From the NCBI GenBank assembly GCA_002633005.1, contig NMRA01000006.1:1508442-1572441 (forward strand): a stretch of 64,000 bases of DNA. The letters are read 5' to 3'. Of this stretch, positions 60,601 to 64,000 are shown one piece after another. The first letter of the stretch is position 1. Each line of letters begins with the position of its first letter. The notes under the pieces were generated by a model that saw only the letters and a program-made list of their open reading frames with translations, ran no database searches and was not told the DNA's origin. Position numbers and translations under genes: made by a program. This DNA is from Phoronis australis (lineage: Eukaryota; Phoronida; Phoronidae).

Positions 60601-63492
60601 TGAAGACTATTGTCAACATAATCGGTAGACAGCTTTGCACCAAGGCTACTAGTAGCTGACAGGCAAGTCTGTACTTGTTGGGCTTTTTAGTTTTTGCAAT
60701 ATTCGTAAAAGGATTTCGATTACGAGAGTACTTGTTCAATGTCGAAAGATTTGATGATATCAGCTGCCTCCAAGGTGTGTCCATCAATGCTCGAAAGGTA
60801 CATAAAGTAATATGATTTTGATATTTTATCCAATCTTTCAGTGCACAGGATGTATGAGAGTGTGCTACACCTTGTGGAAGATATGTGACTGAAAACACAT
60901 CTGACTTACAGAAATGTTTTCCTCCGCTGAAGCTCAGTTGGTGTGAATGGATTGAATTGACTCAAATATTTGGTATTGTGGATATATACCACTAGCCAAC
61001 AAATAATTTTCTCAGCGCCCTATGTGATTGTGTGATGCAGTAAGATTTTTGTGTGAAACATCCGGAACACGTCAAAAAATTGTTATTGCTGTGCATATAA
61101 GCAGAGCCAATATTTGCTTTGCGCTCATGGATCTTAACAACAATTATAGTTGGTGCGGCCTAACTGTGTTTGTAGCACAACCAAAACTAAGGTTGTCTAA
61201 TGGTGCTTCAAAATTTTATGGAAGACAAAAGGTACCCATAAAACCAGCCATATTTAGCTTGAAACATTTTATGTGATGTATGATAAAACACTGTCATGTT
61301 GTTTCTCAAATATTTTGGGCCACGTCACACGTGTTCAAGGTGTGGCTTGTTAATGAAATATTTTTAGCACAATGTGTTTGTTTCAGCTAAGAGAAACGAT
61401 ATTTCAATTCGCTCAGAAAGAATTGGCCCCACATGCTGACACAATTGACAAAGAAAATGGCTGGTCTGACCTCAAGGTAGGTAAATCAGAATAGACAATG
61501 TCTGGTGGTTGTTGTGTGGTGATAGCTGTTCCCAGAACATTACTTGCATACTTGCTCCACCAAAGCCTGGTTATGTCAGATCTCCTATTAATGAATCCGA
61601 ACCCAGCTGTTGATCTACCAAGAGAGGTAACGACCTGTTATCGAGACTGCATAGTTAAAATGTCAATGTTCTCACCAAGCTTTTTGGTGGGACGCCATTC
61701 TCAAAAGCAGAGCAGTCTCTACAAGATGACTTGTCTTGATGTTTCATTTTATTAACTGCATGGTCTCGAGTAACAGCGAACTGTCACTTTGCATGACCAA
61801 ACTGATGTCTCACTGGAAAATTTATAGCAGCGAGTGGTCTAAATCAGAAGTTAGTTGATCGACCCTCTTAATTTTGCATATTTTCACACTAAGATAATGG
61901 CATTGCAGCGCTTCCGCTATTGCCGTGGTCATAGAAAATTTTTAGTCATCTGTTGTCACAATAAGATCCTAAGTGGTTGTGTTCACTGAACTATAGCATT
62001 TTACTTCTTAGGAATTCTGGAAAAAGTGTGGTAATCTTGGAATCCTGGGTATCACAGCTCCAGGTAAGTGGGTAGGGGTTCACATTTGCATAGAGAAGTT
62101 CTCCCCTAGAGGTATTTGCTAGCAACATGTTATACTACAAGCTGTCTGTTTTAGCAGTTGATTAACTCTTGAGTCATCATCTATTGTGTGGCGAGGCAAT
62201 AGTCATTCATTTACAGGGGTCCCCAGCTTTTGAGAACCAGTTTGGTGCCCTTTATTCAGTAGAGAAAACTGGTTCTTGAAATGCTGGTACCCCTGTAAGT
62301 GACTATTGGTGTGGCAATACAATAGCGACCACTTGGTTATGTTCATTGTTAGGTATCCTCTTAGCAGATCAAATCGCCCATTAAACTCTAAACAATTGAT
62401 TTTCCCAGTTGTTCTGCTCTCTGTTTTTCGATCAGGATTCACGTATACTGCCCAAGTGTGGTGACTGACAAAGTGTAGCTATGTATTTGAAACCGTATCA
62501 TTCAATTAAAAAATTCTCGCACATTATTGCTCTTCACCTCAAAAATATTCCATTGTCAATGTTTAGAGCTATATTTTGTGTGGATGTAACGTTTAGGATT
62601 TGGGAAATCTAGCTTCACGGGTGTGTAAACAATCCCTGAAAAACGGTCTTTTCTATTTCATGTCATGTATGTGTATTTCTTCCTGTAGCTGAATATGGTG
62701 GTAGTGAAGGATCTTACTTTGATCACGTGCTCATCATGGAGGAGCTGTCAAGAGTGCATGCTGGGATTGCCTTGAGCTACGGTGCTCACTCCAACCTTTG
62801 CGTAAACCAGATTGTACGCAATGGAAATGATAGGCAGAAAGAAAAGTTCCTTCCAAAAGTACGGTTCAATAAGTCTAAAAGTTTCTTTTTAAAGACGATT
62901 TGGACCACTTAGTCGTGTGCTTTGACTTTGTTTAAATCAGCTTGCATATCATGAATCTTTATGTAATAATCCACAGTGATTATGTTGTATAACATACATT
63001 AATCCCATATACGTGTGAATATGCCATGGAATATGATGTGGAATATGCCATTGAATACGGAAAGTAGAGCCACTCCTTATTCAGTGGTAGAGGCCGTATT
63101 TCACGGTTGATGTACAATCTCCTGGTGGAGTATATTCTCCTCTATTGTGGCAAGTTTGATTGGGCTTGTTCATTTGGGCTACCTTAATTATTGTTCGAAG
63201 GCATCATTCCTGAAAAAGCAGTTTTACTGCTCTAAAAACTGTAAACTTTCAGCAGAGATTTACCGACGAAAATTCAAATGCACGGTCATCAAGTGACTGT
63301 TTTTAGGCTTCGCTAGTTTTAATCTGGATCCCTTATTCATTAGCGCTTCCTGGTGAACGTAAAGTTGCCCACTAGAACTTATTTACTTCTTTCTACAGTT
63401 GATCTCTGGCGAAGCGATAGGAGCTCTGGCAATGAGTGAACATGGCAGTGGGTCTGATGTGGTCTCCATGAAATTGAAGGCTGAGAAAAAAG
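51646..63492 (+). CDS. IVD: Isovaleryl-CoA dehydrogenase, first five exons
   Basis: Exons 51646-51786, 61387-61476, 62012-62063, 62689-62858 and 63399-63492, all GT-AG with agreeing phases (0, 0, 1, 0, 1); 182 residues of about 420, the rest off the right edge. The first exon reads [20 protein letters not shown], a basic Ser/Thr-rich mitochondrial presequence, then [14 protein letters not shown]. Later blocks: [70 protein letters not shown] and [10 protein letters not shown], typical of the acyl-CoA dehydrogenase N-terminal and middle domains. It is a mitochondrial flavoenzyme that oxidises isovaleryl-CoA in leucine breakdown. The catalytic Glu lies beyond the window. Intron 1 is 9.6 kb and full of transposon debris. 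Confidence 0.93.
51980..53274. repeat. 1.3-kb repeat, copy A (IVD intron 1)
   Basis: Begins AAGTAACTTTCCAACC and ends ACAAAAATTTTA at the N at 53275. Nearly identical to 53463-54743 apart from small indels, including replacement of a segment near 52230. No coding capacity recognised; ends are not TG..CA, so I do not call it an LTR. Contains an 11-bp-arm palindrome TTTTAGGGGTCA/TGACCCTAAAA near 52948. Confidence 0.9.
53275..53275. other. Single N at end of repeat copy A
   Basis: Follows ACAAAAATTTTA, the same repeat position at which the N at 54744 falls. Confidence 0.9.
53280..53455 (-). mobile_element. Ty3/Gypsy retrotransposon integrase C-terminal fragment
   Basis: On the minus strand the frame contains [20 protein letters not shown], then [20 protein letters not shown]: the V-G-D-L-V and W-x-G-P motifs of the integrase C-terminal GPY/F module. 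About 55 residues only, cut by the N on one side and by repeat copy B on the other. A dead fragment. Confidence 0.8.
53463..54743. repeat. 1.3-kb repeat, copy B (IVD intron 1)
   Basis: Starts right beside the integrase fragment and ends at the N at 54744. Collinear with copy A. Confidence 0.9.
54744..54744. other. Single N at end of repeat copy B
   Basis: Same repeat position as the N at 53275. Confidence 0.9.
55394..55480. repeat. GGGCGTCC cluster with terminal hairpin
   Basis: GGGCGTC(C/T) occurs at 55394, 55414, 55428, 55448 and 55461, and the last is followed by its inverse (GGACGCCC, 55473), making an 8-bp-arm hairpin. The surroundings are AT-rich. Confidence 0.8.
55505..55673. repeat. 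1.3-kb repeat, terminal fragment C
   Basis: Matches the last roughly 168 bp of copies A and B, then continues without interruption into AATCCCAGGGATAATT, showing sequence beyond the point where both other copies meet an N. Confidence 0.9.
55674..57841. other. AT-rich part of IVD intron 1
   Basis: No gene seen. The phrase TCCATCAC recurs (55735, 56999, 57207), twice followed by GTACGT; the same phrase is in repeats A, B and C. Probably the wider body of one old transposon. Confidence 0.4.
58108..58227 (+). pseudogene. Inverted second start of the THAP gene
   Basis: In the left arm, on the plus strand, [16 protein letters not shown] repeats the first 16 residues of the minus-strand remnant, then diverges and soon stops. 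It is a by-product of the foldback arm copying the 5' end of the gene. Confidence 0.65.
58682..58891 (-). pseudogene. THAP-domain transposase gene remnant
   Basis: Starts [16 protein letters not shown] and reaches [11 protein letters not shown], giving the C-x-x-x-C ... C-x-x-H layout of a THAP zinc finger over about 60 residues. The frame then stops (58682-58684), while the expected continuation, [16 protein letters not shown], resembling the end of THAP domains, is in another frame at 58685 and below. So a frameshift disrupts it, and no catalytic region follows before the opposite arm. Confidence 0.7.
59162..61386. other. Rest of IVD intron 1
   Basis: About 2.2 kb of AT-rich sequence. No supported exon, RNA or repeat was seen. 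Confidence 0.5.
62197..62308 (+). repeat. Hairpin element, copy 6 (complete, GGGGTCCC end type)
   Basis: 112 bp from CAATAGTC to its inverse GACTATTG, with ACAGGGGTCCCC / GGTACCCCTGT inner arms and the standard core. GTGTGGC occurs just outside both ends (62185 and 62309), suggestive of a target duplication but offset by four bases on the left. In IVD intron 3. Confidence 0.9.
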
Positions 63493-64000
63493 GTAGCAAT
63501 GAGCAGAGTTCAACGTGTAGTGTGCTGCTGAATAACCTAGGGGTGTGTTCTATTGATGTAAGAGTCTCATGAGAAAAGCTGGTGTGATCACATTCTTCGC
63601 TTGTATAGCATGGCATAATCTCACAAAACGTGCGTGGTCTTGTTTTCACGAGTTTCTCGTGTCTATGCACCGCAGGCCTGGGGAGATGGTATGGCTCAAA
63701 AATTTGTGACAACTGGGGTGGGAGGCAGCACTGATACCTTTCGCCCATGTTGGTGTAGTCCTGGCTATGCAACTGGATGTGATTTGTTGAGTATCTTGTT
63801 TGCAGTTAGCATGGGGTGGACATTTCTTGGGAACACCAAAAATCAACTTCATATAAATATGTGGGCGCATATTGCCATCATCTGCGTCTGAGCGTCTGGG
63901 CATCTGGTGTCCGCAGCTGTGTCTCCTAAACTCCTTGCAGTATCTTGATGAGAAATTGGCAGATGTGTTCCTATGAAGCTGACAGATGGCGACGAATTTC
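63493..64000. other. Start of IVD intron 5
   Basis: Follows the GTAGCA donor of exon 5. The next IVD exon, expected to begin with a GN(H/Y)YILNGNK-type block, is not in the window. Confidence 0.6.

Overview
This window is animal nuclear DNA: genes split into many exons with GT-AG introns, conserved metazoan proteins, a low-GC noncoding background, and many small transposon relics. Near-identical blocks of differing sequence abut single N characters, which points to an assembly of a highly heterozygous animal, probably a marine invertebrate. I cannot name the species.

Four genes were recognised, all reconstructed exon by exon with consistent splice phases. (1) TRAPPC9/NIBP, minus strand, 5012 down to 1, N-terminal part only; the rest lies off the left edge. 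(2) CLUAP1/IFT38, minus strand, 23474 down to 11502, complete (12 exons, 430 codons), with its last two exons repeated further down at 10178-9152. (3) A casein kinase 1 delta/epsilon gene, plus strand, 23994 to 45920, complete. (4) Isovaleryl-CoA dehydrogenase (IVD), plus strand, 51646 to 63492, first five exons; the rest lies off the right edge. CLUAP1 and the kinase are head to head, with start codons about 520 bp apart. The genes serve separate processes (vesicle tethering, cilia, signalling, leucine breakdown) and no functional link is implied.

The most interesting locus is the kinase. Exon 2 exists in two adjacent versions (31179-31289 and 31482-31592), each 111 nt and of the same phase. 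Exon 3 also exists in two versions (34692-34840 and 35313-35461), each 149 nt and of the same phase. There are also two alternative last exons (43701-43996 and 45736-45920). All alternatives are open and keep the reading frame, so the gene could make up to eight kinases differing in the N-lobe, the hinge region and the regulatory tail.

CLUAP1 carries a second oddity: its exon 7 donor splice site lies in a perfect-period 50-bp minisatellite, giving six donor sites in a row.

Noncoding space holds: a 450-bp foldback in a TRAPPC9 intron; a six-copy family of roughly 110-bp hairpins with two kinds of ends; a 370-bp MITE; hAT-like MITEs; a LINE fragment; a tRNA-like SINE relic; a Ty3/Gypsy integrase fragment; a 1.3-kb repeat present two and a fraction times in IVD intron 1; and a 1.3-kb foldback DNA transposon flanked by TTAA carrying a broken THAP-domain gene (Kolobok-like). 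Four single Ns (11042, 26601, 53275, 54744) sit at repeat edges, so those duplications are suspect as assembly artefacts.
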